Below are positions 38,456-51,644 of a stretch of 64,000 nt of DNA, one piece after another (positions within the stretch are counted from its first letter, which is position 1; each line of letters starts with the position of its first letter). The position numbers and the translations under genes were made by a program. Origin of the DNA: Caprimulgus europaeus (lineage: Eukaryota > Chordata > Aves > Caprimulgiformes > Caprimulgidae); NCBI GenBank assembly GCA_907165065.1, contig OU015523.1, positions 121,399,523-121,463,522 on the forward strand, read 5' to 3'. The notes under the pieces are model-generated. The model was not told where the DNA came from. It saw nothing but the letters and a program-made list of their open reading frames with translations, and did not search any database.

Positions 38456-40892
38456 TAAACAACTTAAGTTTCTACCTCTTCCAAAGCACATTTGGTAGTA
38501 AAGATGTTTGTGCCTCTGTGGCATGCAGCTGTGCAGAGGATTAAAACTTTAACCAGTGAGATCTAATTTTTTAATGATTGTGAACTTTGAATTCCCCTGT
38601 CCTTTTTTGTGGCACCTCTATTCAGGATCTCACAAATAAAGCTAAACTGGGGTTACCAGCAGCTACTCAAAATATTACCTTAATATGACATTTTTTTACT
38701 TAATCAGTAAAATTAGGTGGGAAGTGTAATTCAGATTTCCTGCTGGATTAATGTTTTACTTTTACCTGGTTCTCTGATCCGTGGTTAAACGTAGCTACCA
38801 TTTGTTTCAGTGTCCATTCTACACAGGAGCTGGGATTAAGAAATAGTTTTAAGATCTCTCTCTCTTCCACTGAAGGTTGTAATCAATAATAAAATCCACC
38901 AGAGTGAGGCTATGAAATCCCAAAGTAAATTACAATGATAGAGCTGGGAGAGGGGAGGAGGAAACTTCAATTCTGATACCATTTTTCTCCATCTTTGGGA
39001 AAGTCATTTGCCTTTGCCCATCTGCAAAGGACCTCCTGTAAGATTCAGTGAAAGCTATCTGTGCTTTCCAGGCAAAGATGCTAAAGAATTGCAAAGTCCT
39101 CTTCTTGTCCACCTCCCATGCAAAATAGAGATTATGAACAGCTCAAAAGCTGACTGACATTCAGCTGGGCTTTGTTAGGACAGTCAGTGGAAAATGATCA
39201 AAATGGATGATGGATTTCCACAGGGAACTTCTTCCACCAGGGTTGAAGCCACTTGCTTAGTGTGAGTGACATGCAGGTAAATGAAATAATACCCTACCAG
39301 CCTGCTGTCATTGGAAAGGAATACAGATGGAGACTGAACTGTCAGGCTGGAGCTGTCTTGAAGGTCAGAGCATTTTATTTAGCAAGAATCAGTGTCATTT
39401 GTGGAGATGAAATCTGTTCAGACTTTAATAGGATAAATCACAAGGGATATTCCAGAATAAATCAGAAGGGGTCTTTTTTATCTCCCAAAGCATTAAGTAA
39501 TTTAAATGAAGAACCAACTTACAGCTTTTTTAAGCAGGGAAATAATTCAGTAGTTTTGTCTAAAGAGGGGTCAATTTTCCTAACATAAAAGTTGAAAGAA
39601 TGAAGAAACTTCTTATTATGAGGGACAGAGCCAACTGTGATCGACACTCAGGTGTCTAACCAGCTTCTCCTGGAACAATTCCATTAAATGCAAAATTGTG
39701 AACTATGGCCTATACATTTATTATAAATTCTTGGGACCTGATGAGTTTGGACAGCTTGAAGGTGTTCTGGAGAAAAGTAGAGCCTTTTTCCTATTTGTTC
39801 TAATTACTACTTAGCCTTTCTTAGGAGGAAGGAGACCTATGTTCAGGCAGCAGGTGTTACAAGTTTAACCTGTTGGTTTCAGGCTTAGAAGAGATGCAGC
39901 TCAATACACACTGGTAGTAAACACTTAAATTTAATAAAAGTAGTTAATAAGTTTAATATCTATTTTAAACTATAGATAGAATCCCTGCAAGGCAATTTTT
40001 TAAATTGTGTCTGAACTCTGACAGTTGGGTTTTTTTGGCCAGTCTCATGGATTGCTTTCCATAAAGTAGATGTTAATTTATCCATTTATTCACTCTTGAG
40101 TTCATTTAGTGTTGTAGTCATGGAGCTACAAACATTATCTTTCTGACTTCTCACCCCATTTTCACAGCCACCTTTTCTTGTTTTTGAAGAAACAGAGAAT
40201 GAATGGGGTTTATCAGGGGACTGATGTTTGGGTTCCTCAGCCCTCCTCCTAGTTCATGTTTTACTTAGGGCAAAACATGACACTCCAAGGAGCATTTTGT
40301 TTCTCTCTTCATTGAGGTCCAGCTGACTTCAGTGGTAGGACTTCCCCTAATCTCCACAAGGAGAAGGACAGGCCTCTAGGGTCTTTGCTGGAGTCAGGAA
40401 GAGCACTAGATAAGCCTTGATGCAGTGATTTTCAAGATTATATCTTCAAGTGCTTTGTAATTGGGAGTCTGCTCTTGGGTTTTTGTCCTGGGGTCTTTCT
40501 TAGGATGGCAGATTTTATTTTATTTTTTCCTTTGTTTTCTGCACCTGCTGTGCTGCACCTTCCCTTCACCTTCTGGCACTGCACTAACACCAGTTTCAAG
40601 ACTATGCCTATATGAAGTAAATTAAGCAATCCCAGGCATTGGAACTCAATCTATAGCAGTTCCTGGCATAATTTTGGCTGGGGCTAGCAAGCCCTTTCCT
40701 TTGGTAGCCACCCTCCATGCCCAGGGTGAGCACCCCAGGCACAGCGTGTACTAATGCTGTCAACCACGGCACAGCCTCACTTTCCCAGTCTGTCTGCCCT
40801 GTGTATTTTATTCTCTAAAGTGCTTGCCTTGCCTGTTGACTTTAGGAAACAAATAATCCATAAAATAATAACATCATACCCTTGTTTTTCAG

Positions 40893-41125
40893 CCACAGCC
40901 CAGCTCATAAATATTACTTGACCACAGATCCAATCACCGGCTCCATCTACCTCTCCGACACCAACAGTCGACGTATCTATAAAATCAAGTCAACCACGTC
41001 AGTGAAGGACATTGTGAAGAATTCAGAGGTCTTGGCTGGAACTGGAGATCAGTGCCTCCCATTCGATGATACCCGATGTGGAGATGGAGGCAAAGGCACT
41101 GATGCGACACTTACAAATCCCAGGG
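40893..41125 (+). CDS. TENM4: TENM4 exon: NHL propeller, after the splice insert
   Basis: This 233-nt exon gives one base to the junction Ser, then 77 codons plus one base. It reads [40 protein letters not shown], then [20 protein letters not shown] and [39 protein letters not shown] is a typical NHL blade, and GDQCLPFD and RCGDGGK are conserved teneurin elements. The acceptor is cttgtttttcag. The donor is gtgag, reached after caggg; the last G combines with GC of the next exon to give Gly. Compared with recalled mammalian TENM4 this exon appears to be the least conserved in the window (see findings), yet the frame is intact. Confidence 0.95.
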
Positions 41126-41698
41126 GTGAGACCACTTCTTCTCCACTGGCTTTTTTAAAGGGGTCTTTTAGAAAGGGACTTGTTTAGTCCTATTGGAGAC
41201 TGTTCTCCTCTCCAATTCAGAAAATGCCCTTGGAGTTTGCAGGCCTTCCCAAACCAACTCACAAACACATTCTAAGGGCTTGCCTCTGAAAATCAATAGG
41301 TATGTCTCACCCTCAACCAGTCCTGGTTCTTCTTATTGAGGTGACTGGGAGGAGTGCCAAACCTGAGGGGTGTAGTGATGGGTACATGTCCAAAGAGGCA
41401 ATAGAATAAAACCATCCACAAGTTTTATACCCGTTTAGCTACTGCTCCTCCTGACCAAATAACACTGTTTGGTCCTTCCCAATCTGGACTGGATTCATGT
41501 TCAGTTCACTGAGGCTTTCTTGGCATTGAAAGAAAAAGCTCTGTAAGCATTGCTTTCTATATAAAATAGCAACAAACCCAGGACACAGCTCAGAGGTATG
41601 TAAATTGAGGTTTATACATTGACATTATATATCACAGCATCCAGCTTAAATCCTATAGGGAAGTGGATACTAATTTAGAAATGGGAATGGTCTAATTG

Positions 41699-42132
41699 AT
41701 CCAAGGGCTGGAGCACCTCTCCTATGAGGACAGGCTGAGAGAGTTGGGGCTGTTCAGCCTGGAGAAGAGAAGGCTCCAGGGAGACCTTATTGCAGCCTTT
41801 CAGTACCTAAAGGGGCTCCAGGAAGGCTGGAGGCAGGAACTTTTGACAAGGGCAGGGAGTGAGAGAACAAGGGGTGATGGCTTGAAACTGGAAGAGGGGA
41901 GATGGAGATGAGATGTGAGGAAGAAATTGTTTGGTGTGAGGGTGGTGAGACAGTGTCCCAGGCTGGCCAGAGAAGCTGTGGCTGCTCCTCCCTGGAAGTG
42001 TTCTTGGCCAGGTTGGATGAGGCTTTGAGCAACGTGGTCTAGTGGAAGGTGTCCCTGCTGCTGGCAGGGGGGTTGGAACTGGATGATCTTTAAGGTCCCT
42101 TCCAACCCAAACCATTCTATGGTTCTATGATT
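41699..42132 (+). mobile_element. CR1 LINE 3' fragment, 0.43 kb
   Basis: The + strand frame opens [20 protein letters not shown] and [20 protein letters not shown] and then breaks. The tail gatctttaaggtcccttcca and ccattctatggttctatgat is nearly intact. Confidence 0.93.
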
Positions 42133-42689
42133 CAACTTCACCTGGTTCCTGATTAGCTTACTTAAATGTGATGCAAGCACAGTCAAATCAGAATAAAAGC
42201 TTCACACAGCCTTCCTGACTGTAAACTAAATTGTTCAAAACAGGTTTAGCCAAACATATGCAGTCCTGTGTGCAGCCAAGACTTCAGTCTGGCAGTCTGA
42301 AGGTAACAAGCTCTGCATATGGAGGATGTCAATCCTCCCAGCTGTCCACAGCTCCTTGGACAAAAACACACGGAGGGTGTCAAGGTGAGGTGGAAGATAC
42401 TGCTGGTGTACACACCTCCTGCAGTGCTTGTGAAGAGGGGAAAGAAGGACACCTATGCAGGAATGCTTTTAGAAATGTGGCATTTTTGCCTGTTGTATGT
42501 CTCCTTGCCCAGTTGTTAGGATTGTGAGAAGTTATTTATATGTTCTTGGCTTTGGGATCATGTGCTGCAGGTTTCCTTTTTCCTTCCATTTGGGAGTGGT
42601 AGCTCCCTCCTTCCTCACCACAGTAATTTCCAAGCCTATCCCAACCTCTTTGTAAAGCAACCTCTCAGCAAGACCTGGGGAACATTTAG

Positions 42690-43090
42690 GATTATAGAAT
42701 CTCCTGGTTGGAAAAGACCTCTGAGATCATCGAATCCAACCATACCTGTCCACTACTAAACCAGATCTCTGAGCACCCCATCTACCTGTCTTTTAAACAC
42801 CTCCAGGGATGGGTACTCAACCACCTCCCTGGGCAGCCCATTCCAGTGCCTGAGAACCCTTTCAGTGAAGAAGTATTTCCTGATATCCAATCTGAACCTC
42901 CCCTGGGGTAACTGAAGGTCATTTCCTCTTGTTCTATCACTAATTACCTGGGAGAAAAGACACACACCTGCCTCTCTACACTCTCCTTTCAGGGAGGTGG
43001 AGAGAGCAATAAGGTCTCCCCTCAGCCTCCTCTTCTCCAGACTAAACAACCCCAGTTTCCTCAGCTGCTCCTCATAAGACTTGTTCTCCA
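42690..43090 (-). mobile_element. CR1 LINE 3' fragment, 0.4 kb
   Basis: The + strand begins ggattatagaatctcctggt, then ggaaaagacctctgagatca. The - strand frame 42756-43106 still reads [20 protein letters not shown] and [20 protein letters not shown] over 116 codons, so this copy is relatively well preserved. Confidence 0.92.
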
Positions 43091-45029
43091 ACAAATTATT
43101 TAACAAATTATTTCACACAAAGCAGGCAAGATGAAAACAGCTGAGCTGTTTCTCTTCTTGGCTAGACTTCTCAGGAAGTTATTTTTCTTGACACAGAGAT
43201 GACATTATTGTTACTGAATCCAAGAAACCCAAACTGATTTAGTGATCTTTTGTGTCAGGTCTAGTTGTGATTGTTGTTTTGCTACATGCCAGCTAGTTGT
43301 TTCCTGGTAAGATTCAGAAAAATATACCTTGGGAGACCTATTTTTTGCCAAAAAGCACTGAAAGCCAAACTGCTACCCTCACAAAAATCAAAGCCCCCAG
43401 TATGGTTTCCAAGCTCTCCCATGAAGTGACCATTATCTTGGGATAAAGTATTGCCAGAGGCACAGGTATGGAAAGGGAACAGCTACCTGTGGTCAGGTTG
43501 CAGTGTAGAAATGATCTCACTGAAATGAGAAGGCTGAGTGAAAAGAAAATTAAATGACTTGGGCAGAGAGATTCAGGAGGTCCGTCAGATGAGTCATGAG
43601 ATCAGGGAATCCAGAAATCTGTAATCCGATTTTCTGCACCACTTTCATGTTCAGCCAGTGCAAAAAAAATTCCCTCACAACTTTTGTTGGACCTCTGTTC
43701 ACCCTTGGACAAGATAAGAGGAATATTATTCATTTCCCTACATGGGTGGATGTTGCAAGGTTTAGATGACTTATGTTTCTGCTTTGCTGTGGGAAACAGA
43801 GCTCTGGAGTTCAAAGCTTTCAGCACTGAAATCCTTCTTGTTGGCAATTCAGGCTCTCAGGAGGCTGTTCTTCCACCTCAATCATATGACAGCAAAATGC
43901 ATGTATTCATTCCTCACAGCTCTGAAATTTCACAAAATAGAGGTAAATTGAGGGTGAAAGAGGAAATGACATGAAGCAAAATGGCAACAAGGAAATCACA
44001 ACCCAGAAAGCCCACAGCACCAATGGGAAGTTCGTAAACAGTGTTCCCTGATCTGGTTCTAGCCTGAGTTTGCAAAGTCTGCTGAGACAATAGTTTTGGC
44101 AGGTGTGACTCACTTCCCATTCACCTCAATAAATGAGTAACAAGGAAACTTCACACTGACAATGTGTCAGCATTGTTTATACCTTCACAGTGGTTCATCC
44201 TAGCAGAAAAATCCAGCAAATGCTCTTCCTTCATGTGATTGTATTTCATAATAGTTCACAATAAAAATGATTTATTGTACAAGTCATCAGTAGTCCTTAG
44301 GTTACCCTCTGCTTCCCTGTCTTGGCAGGGGAATAAACACTCATAAATGAGTGGTCAGAGGAAATTAGAAAACAATTCTGTAGCTGTAGAGATATCAACT
44401 GGCCAGAGAAGGACATGGAAAGTTCAGTTCTTCAAAAATCACCACTCTTGGTATTCTACTGTTTAAGGCTAATGCTATTTTTTTGACTGAAGGTTATTGC
44501 TTCATGCAAAGTAGGATTTGAGTATTTTAAGGATATCTTTACACTTGTTCAAAAATTTTAAGGAAACAAGGTCTTGCCTCCACTTCCATGATGTTTTCAT
44601 TAGCTGATGTTTGCAGCTTGCTGGAAGATGCAGAGGGAATACACTCCTGCCAGATGAAAAACAGCAATTCATAAAGATTGGAGACTCAGTCGTGAGGTGT
44701 TAACATATAGTTTTGAGTCTACCTTTGGCCTCTTGGACCAGTCAAGCATCTGGTCTAAACAGATTTTTTTGTCTCTCTTCTGAGTGGAAAGAAACTGGTA
44801 CCTTGAAGGTGGCTCATTCTGTGCCAATGCACGTGTCCAAGGTAGGATGAACCATGTTCTGGGAGTGGCAATGTCCTTCTGGAGACAATAACCTAAGGGT
44901 GAAGTCCCCACCCCAGCTAACACTGTTCAGAATAGTTCTCCACTTTCTGAGCAACAGCCTTTTCCCCACAGTTTTGATCACTTCTTTCAGTTCACTCCTC
45001 ACCTCCCATGAGCTCAGAGTGGACAATTT

Positions 45030-45345
45030 CATAGAATCACAGAATCACAGGACAGTTTAGATTGGAAGGGACCTTCAAAGATCAGCTAGTCCAATGTCTC
45101 TGCAGTAGGCAGGGATTTCTTTCACTAGATCAGGTTGCTCAGAGCCCCATCTAACCTTATCTTGAACACTTCCAGTTATGGGACATCCACAACTTATCTG
45201 GTCAACCTCCCAACTTATCTCACCACCTTTGTCACAAAAAGATTTCTTCTTTATGTCCAATCTAAATCTACCCTCTTTCAGTTCAAAACTGTTATCCCTT
45301 GTCCTATCAACACATTTCTCTGAAGCACCTTCTGGATAGAGGTCA
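45030..45345 (-). mobile_element. CR1 LINE 3' fragment, old
   Basis: Reverse-complement tail catagaatcacagaatcaca with ggaagggaccttcaaagatc. The body is diverged and ends near ttgtcctatcaacacatttc. It resembles the 20618 copy. Confidence 0.88.
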
Positions 45346-46091
45346 TTTACCCTCTCTATTGAAGGAGGGAGAATGCCCTTTGGATGATCATCTTAGACAA
45401 GTCATTAGGAGGGATAAAACTTGCCCCAGGAGTTTGACCCTTCCCCTGTCTTTGGCTTCTCTGATAAAGGTAGGCTAGGTAGGACAGGACAGGTAGATCA
45501 ACAGATGCAATAGTGGTGGCAGTGGTTTGGGCAGGGTATTTATCATAGCTATTAGGAACCAATCTGCTATTTCCAATTCATTTGCCACAGAGCACGACAA
45601 AGCTTTCAGATGCTAATGAATTTCAATATATCCTTGCAAATTAAAGTGTTACCACTTTCTAATTATCATCTGCTAATAATGATCCTCTTCTACAAGCAGT
45701 CTAAAGAAAAATTAAAACTCCAGCTTGTCAGAGCATTTGTTTTCATCTGAGTACTCACCAGTGGTTCTCCTTGGGAAAATGTTGTGGCAGAGAAATTGCC
45801 AAGGAGCCTGCAATTAAGAGAGATTGCAGTGACAAGTCTGACACAATAGGAAGAAGGTTTCAGAAGGGACATGGAGGGGAGGGAGGGGGCATCTCATTCA
45901 TTTAGCACCACAAAAACAATGCAAAATGAAGTAATTAATTAGGGGACAGATTGCTTCCTTCACTGTGTCCTGCTGAATGTGTAAACAAAATCTCAGTTGT
46001 TCACTAAGTGTTCATGAGTTCGACAGGATTAAAAGAAACTCAGCCCTCCACAATCTGTGAACATTTTTATTGTGAAATAATGATTTCAGGG

Positions 46092-47882
46092 AAGACTAGA
46101 GGCTGATTGAACATCAATAACAAAAGGAAGGCCAGGGAAAATGAGGGGCCACTACTGAATGGGGCAGGGTACCTGGTAACAGAAGACATAGGGAGGGCAG
46201 AGTTACTGAATGTCTTCTTTGCTTCAGTCTTCACTGCCAAAGCCACCCTTCAGGAATCCCCAACCCAAGAGACCAGTGAGAGAGTCTGGAAAAAGGAAGA
46301 CTTTCCCTTGGTCAATGAATATTGGGTTAGAGATCAACTATGCAACCTTAACACCCACAAGTCCATGGGCCCTGATGGGATGCACCCACGTGTGCTGAGG
46401 GAGTTGACTGACATCATTGCTAGGCCACTCTCGATCATCTTTGAGAGGCCATGGCAATCAGGAGAGGTTCCTGAAGACTGGAAGAAGGCAAATGTCACCC
46501 CTGTCTTCGAGAAGGGTAAGAAGAGGACCCAGGGAACTACAGCACAGTCAGCCTTACCTCAGTGCCTGGAAAGGTAATGGAACAGCTCATCCTGGAGGCC
46601 ACCTCTAAGCATGTGAAAGACAAGAAGGTCTTCATGGGTAGTCAGCATGGATTCACCAAGGGGAAATCATGCTTAGCTAACCTGATTGCCTTCTATGACA
46701 GGACAACTGGCTGGATAGACAAAGGCAGGGCAGTGGATGTTGTATACTTGGGCTTGAGCAAGGCTTTTTATACTGTCTCTCATTACATCCTTATTGGCAA
46801 ACTCAAGAAGTGAGGACTTGATGATTGGATGGTGAGGTGGATTGAGAACTGGCTGAATGGCAGAGCTCAGAGGGTTGTCATTGGTGGTATGGAATCAATT
46901 TGGAGGCTTGTATCTAGTGGTGTCCCCCAGGGGTCAATACTGGGTCCAGTGTTGTTCAGTCTACTCATCAATGACTTAGATGAAGGAACAGAGTGCCTGC
47001 TCAGGAAATTTGCTGATGATACTGAACTGGGAGGAGTGTCAGATATGCCAGACAACTGCACTGCCATTCAGAGGGACCTCGACAGGCTGGAGAGATGGGC
47101 AGAGAGGAACCTCATGAGGCTTAACAAGGGGAAGTGCAGGGTTCTGCATATGGGAAGGAATAACCCCATGCACCAGTACAGGTTGGGGGCTGACCTCCTG
47201 GAAAGCAGCACTGCAGAGAAGGACCTGAGAGTCCTCGTGGACAAGTTAAATATGAGCCAGCAGTGTGCTCTTGTGGCCAGGAAGACCAACGGTATCCTGG
47301 GTTCTATCAGGAAGAGTGTTGCCAGCAGGTCAAGGGAGGTTCTCCTCCCCCTCTACCCTGCCCTGGTGAGGCCCCACCTGGCATATTGTGTCCAGTTCTG
47401 GGCTCCCCAGTACAGGAAGGACATGGAACTCCTGGAGCGTGTCCAGTGAAGCGTGACTAAAATGATTAAAGGGCTGGAGCATCTTTCATGTGAGGAAAGG
47501 CTGAGGGAGCTGGGCCTGTTCAGGCTGGAGAAAAGATGACTCAGAGGGGATGTGATTAATGTTTGAAAATATCTAAAGAGAGAGTGCCTAGAGGACAGGG
47601 CCAGACTCTTCTCATTGAAACCCAACAGTAGGACAAGAGGCAACGGGCATAAACTGCAGCCCAGGAAGTTCCACCTGAACATGAGGAAGAACTTTTCTGT
47701 GAGGGTGACTGAGCACTGGGACAGGCTGCCCAGAGAGGTTGTGGAATCTCCCTCCCTGGAGATATTAAAAACCCATCTGGACAAAATCCTGGTTCATGTG
47801 CTCCAGGGGTCCCTGCTTGAGCAGGGGGCTTGGACTAGATGTGACCTTCAGAGGTCCCATCCAACCTCAACCATTCTGTGAA
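46092..47882 (+). mobile_element. CR1 LINE, longest copy (1.8 kb), inactive RT
   Basis: It spans much of the reverse transcriptase and the C-terminal region of ORF2. Frame 1 (46107-46577) has the entry motif MGPDGMHPRVLRELTDIIAR and WKKANVTPVFEKGKK. After a frameshift near 46560 it continues GSQHGFTKGKSCLANLIAFY; a TGA at 46811 is followed in the same frame by [20 protein letters not shown] and the catalytic FADDTELGG. The first catalytic block reads GLSKAFYTVSH where CR1 elements normally have Asp in place of Tyr. The 3' tail is ccattctgtg only. It is therefore a dead, 5'-truncated copy. Confidence 0.95.
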
Positions 47883-48074
47883 AATATCCTGTCTCTTACT
47901 GTGGGCAGAAATGACACGTGGGGATAGGGGCAATGATAGAGTGGTCTTTCCCTGCTGTTACTCCAGATTCTAGGCATTGACATTTAGTGCACCTAGACCT
48001 ATGCTTAGATGTCACCATCAATTTGTCTAGAAACCTCCCTGAACACCTAGGTTTGTCCTTCCAGACATCCTGTG

Positions 48075-48138
48075 CTAGGACAAGAGTTGGACTCAATGAT
48101 CCTTGTGGGTCCCTTCCAACTTACAGTATTCTATGATT
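48075..48138 (+). mobile_element. CR1 tail fragment, 64 bp
   Basis: It reads gagttggactcaatgatcct, then gggtcccttccaacttacag and ttctatgattt. It is the minimal 3' end of the subfamily seen at 16302. Confidence 0.8.
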
Positions 48139-49252
48139 TCCATAATTTGTTTAACCACAGCAGGAAAAACCATGCTCTTTGAGGCCAGAACACTGTTTTT
48201 TCTGTTCTTCTCTCTGTGCCCTTCCTGATCCATTCATGTCTTATAGTTCCCTCCTTGACCAGTGCAGAGCACAAAGCTGATCTTTGCAGAAGACTTTTCA
48301 CAGGAATTCTGAAATCTCTTTCCTCTGAGCTCTTTTAGAGCTTGTCATTGCATATAGGTAGTTAGCCTTACTCCTTCCCCTGTGAATTCCTCTGTACTTA
48401 TTGACATTGATTTTCCTCTGCTGTTTTGTCACTCAGTCATTCAGCATCCAGCCAGACAAGAAAGCTCCAAATTTGGATTCCTTTTGCACCTAATTTTTAC
48501 TTAAAAGAGGGTTTTTTTTTTCCTTCTTATTTTTCCTGAGTAGAGCTACATGTGCAATGCAATCACTTCTAGTGGTTTGTCTTCTCAAACAAACCCACTG
48601 TGTCCCAGTAGCTATTTGTGGCATAACGTTGTGCTGTCACCTCCTCACACTACAAGGTCCTGACATTTCAAGCAAATGTCATCATGTCAGAACTTTCTAT
48701 CAGCACAACTCACTGGTGTGATGCACGTGGTGCTACGAGTTCTTGTCTCTTCTTATAGGATCTTCAACTATCCAAGAGGAGCCAGCATGATTTCATCATG
48801 TATGTATTTAATATCTCAGAGCTTAAAGTTTGGATCTGCAACGCTACCTGGGTAGTGGCAGCAGATGTTTCCTCTCAGAAACTGTGAGATTGAACTTTGA
48901 GCTGTATGCTGAAAATCTTTAATTCTGTCATGTTCCTATGGAAACATGAGAGAATCCTTCTTCCAAAGCAAGCTGAGGCCTTTGGCTTTACATGTGCAAC
49001 ATGTGAATTACCCATCCCTGTGCCCATTTGCAGGAGCCAGTTCCCAGCACTGGAACTGTGCCATTATCAGAAAAGAAACACAGAAAAGTCCAATCTAACC
49101 TCTACAATCTGCTGCAAAGAATCCATGAGATGCTTCTTTCCATCCCTGTGGAATTCATCCATCCAAAGACATTTTGTGGGAGAGCAGGGCTTCTCTCCGT
49201 AATTAGATTTGATTCCAAGACAATCAGCTAAAGTCAGGAAGGGATTGGAGCA

Positions 49253-49365
49253 GTTGCTGTGTGAAGGGCATGTGCAAATGGGGATTTAGGGCTGTTGCTG
49301 TGTGAGGGGCATGTGCAAATGGGAATTTAGGGCTTTGGCATGTGTAAATGGGAATTTAGGGTTTG
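49253..49365. repeat. Tandem repeat, 41-bp unit, about 2.7 copies
   Basis: Two nearly identical units start gttgctgtgtga at 49253 and 49294. A third, partial unit (ggcatgtgtaaatgggaatt) follows at 49337 after a 12-bp deletion. Confidence 0.9.
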
Positions 49366-51619
49366 GCCAGACTGAAAACTCTGTCACCTTGCAGAACATC
49401 CTAAGAAGTGCAAGGCAATTGAGATTGCTTAGCCTCCATGAAAGAGGGGTGAGCAGAGGAGTGCTCTGTGATAGGAACACATGCACATGCCATTGCCCTG
49501 GAGCAGGACAATAAGTGGTAACTTTACATCCCACTCTTAACTTTACTCAGGTGTACAAGCTCTTTGTCTTGCAAATGCAAAATAAAGTTGTGCTCTATCA
49601 ACTGATCAGAGCTGGCTTGAGAGCCAGAGTACGTCCAGGTTATGATGACTGTAACTGGTTAATCAGAGCAACCATCAGACCTCAGCAGTGAGCAACTGTC
49701 AGCATATGCTGCTGATAAATCCAATCCAATACATATGGAACTAGCTAAGAGAGAAAATTCTGCCTCATTTAAAATCACATTATCCAGCCTGCCACCCTTC
49801 ACTGGCTTTTGGCCTGTCACACAGACTAATGGACAGGCGCCCTGAAAAATAATCGTTGTGAACCTAGGAATGGGTAAGAGCCTCTTGTGTTTGACAAAAG
49901 CCAATTAAGATCAGCTAAACCTTCTATTATGCCTCTTCTGAATCTACTACATTGCTTGAAGAGCTCAATTGTGTTCCCAGTTGTCAAGCAAACACCAACA
50001 AACATTCAAGAACTTGCCATTCAGTGGGCAAGATAATTAGAGGAGCAGTAACCTTCAACAGCAGATGCCAATGACAGGTGACATATGCCAGTATCCTGGA
50101 TGTCTCATTGAACAGAGCACCAACTGGGGAACAATGCTGACAGATCTCATGGCAGGTGAAGACAACTTCCAGAAATCCATGGATGCCAGTGAGATATTGA
50201 TACTTATACAACCAGATCCCTCTGCAGCTTTTGACAAAGGGCTCAGATACAACTGATGTGTTTATGTTGTATAGCGAGAATAAATGGCCACCACTGCTGT
50301 GGCTTCTCCTGTGGCATTCAGATGTGCAACAGGTACCCACTGCTTCTCTTTGAGGTTCTTGTTTCGTGGTCCTGCAAAGATCAGTCCTATCTTGGCATGA
50401 ATTTAACACAGGGATTGGAATGTAGGACAAGAAGCAATCTTTTGGGTCATGTAGTCCTGTCATCTATTATCTCAGCACACCTGCCATATGATCCCCTCCA
50501 AAATTAATGAACTTCATCTTAAAAGCAGCAAGTTGTTTTTTTTTTTTCCTCACTGCCCTAGAGGCTATTCTGAAACTTCACTTTTCTGATGGACAAATAT
50601 CCAATCCAGGTCAAAATGATGCTCTTTAGACAGGGAGATGGTGCGAAGAACTGAGGAAGATGCTGGTTTTACCTCCTAGCAAAAATACACAGCTCCCATT
50701 CATCTCAGTGATCTGAAACATCAGTTCCTTGACTCCTAATTGACTTTCAATCATCAGGTCACAACTCTGAATCCTTTCCTTTACCTCAGCTTAATAGTGA
50801 AGTTTGTTCTTTCTCTTAAACAATGAGTTAGTCCTGAGGTTTTCTTGCCATTACTTCCAGGCTAGAATATCTTCTGTTTGACCAAATAAGGTCTGGTTTT
50901 CCACATATCATCCACCTCTGTGGCTTCCAGCCCATGCAGTAGTTACAGCGCTGGCTGAAGGCCATGATTTTAATTGCCAAAGCAATCAAGGAATTAGTCC
51001 CTGCTACACAAAAGTCTAAAAGTTTTTTGATCTGTGAACTGCTGCATCTGTACTTCACAGCATAGCTCACAGCGGGTGGAGATTGAGGGTAAATGTTTCA
51101 GACAAGGGGATCTGGCTGTAAAACAGCATTTTGGGGAAACACGAGATCTGATCGCTTCTCGGAAACGTTCTCAAAGCTTTCTGTCTGAAACAGATTTTCC
51201 ATCATTTCTGTCACCATGATGACAGCCAAAAAAAAACATTGTAGTGAGGATTCATCTCACCAACTTTATCTGTCTATAGGATAAATGTTTCCTTTGGAGA
51301 TATTTGCTGTAGTCTCCTTTTATAGTCAGTGGGGAGGAAAAGGTGTTTCTAGAAGGATTCATATCATCTCTTCTGCATATCTGCTTTAGGGTGAGATGAA
51401 TCACACCCTAGAAGTAGGTATTTCTCTCTACTGATTGGAAAAGCTCCAGATATTTGCTTGGATGCACAATGCAGACATCTGCTTTTTGCCAAGTGATTGC
51501 TACCCTGCTAGTGAAAGAAACCGAACAGGAACATCCTAATATTCAGACATTCATATATTCCAAGAATTTTCACTTCCATAGAAAAGGTTTCCACATTCTT
51601 TTACTGTTCTTTTACATTC

Positions 51620-51644
51620 TTTGAGTGTCTTGAAGACACTCAAA
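51620..51644. repeat. Perfect 25-bp palindrome (12-bp arms)
   Basis: Left arm tttgagtgtctt, central g, right arm aagacactcaaa. The arms are exact reverse complements. It lies in intronic sequence with no repeat family recognised around it. Confidence 0.9.

Larger units (their letters stand above)
32982..40892 (+). other. TENM4: TENM4 intron downstream of the microexon, phase 2, 7.9 kb
   Basis: The intron runs from donor gtaagcca to acceptor gtttttcag. The first 200 nt carry two TGCATG motifs and no obvious repeat. Further on lie an antisense ERVL-like LTR (34729), a sense CR1 (37256) and a short antisense CR1 (38287). The remainder shows no coding potential I can support. Confidence 0.87.
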
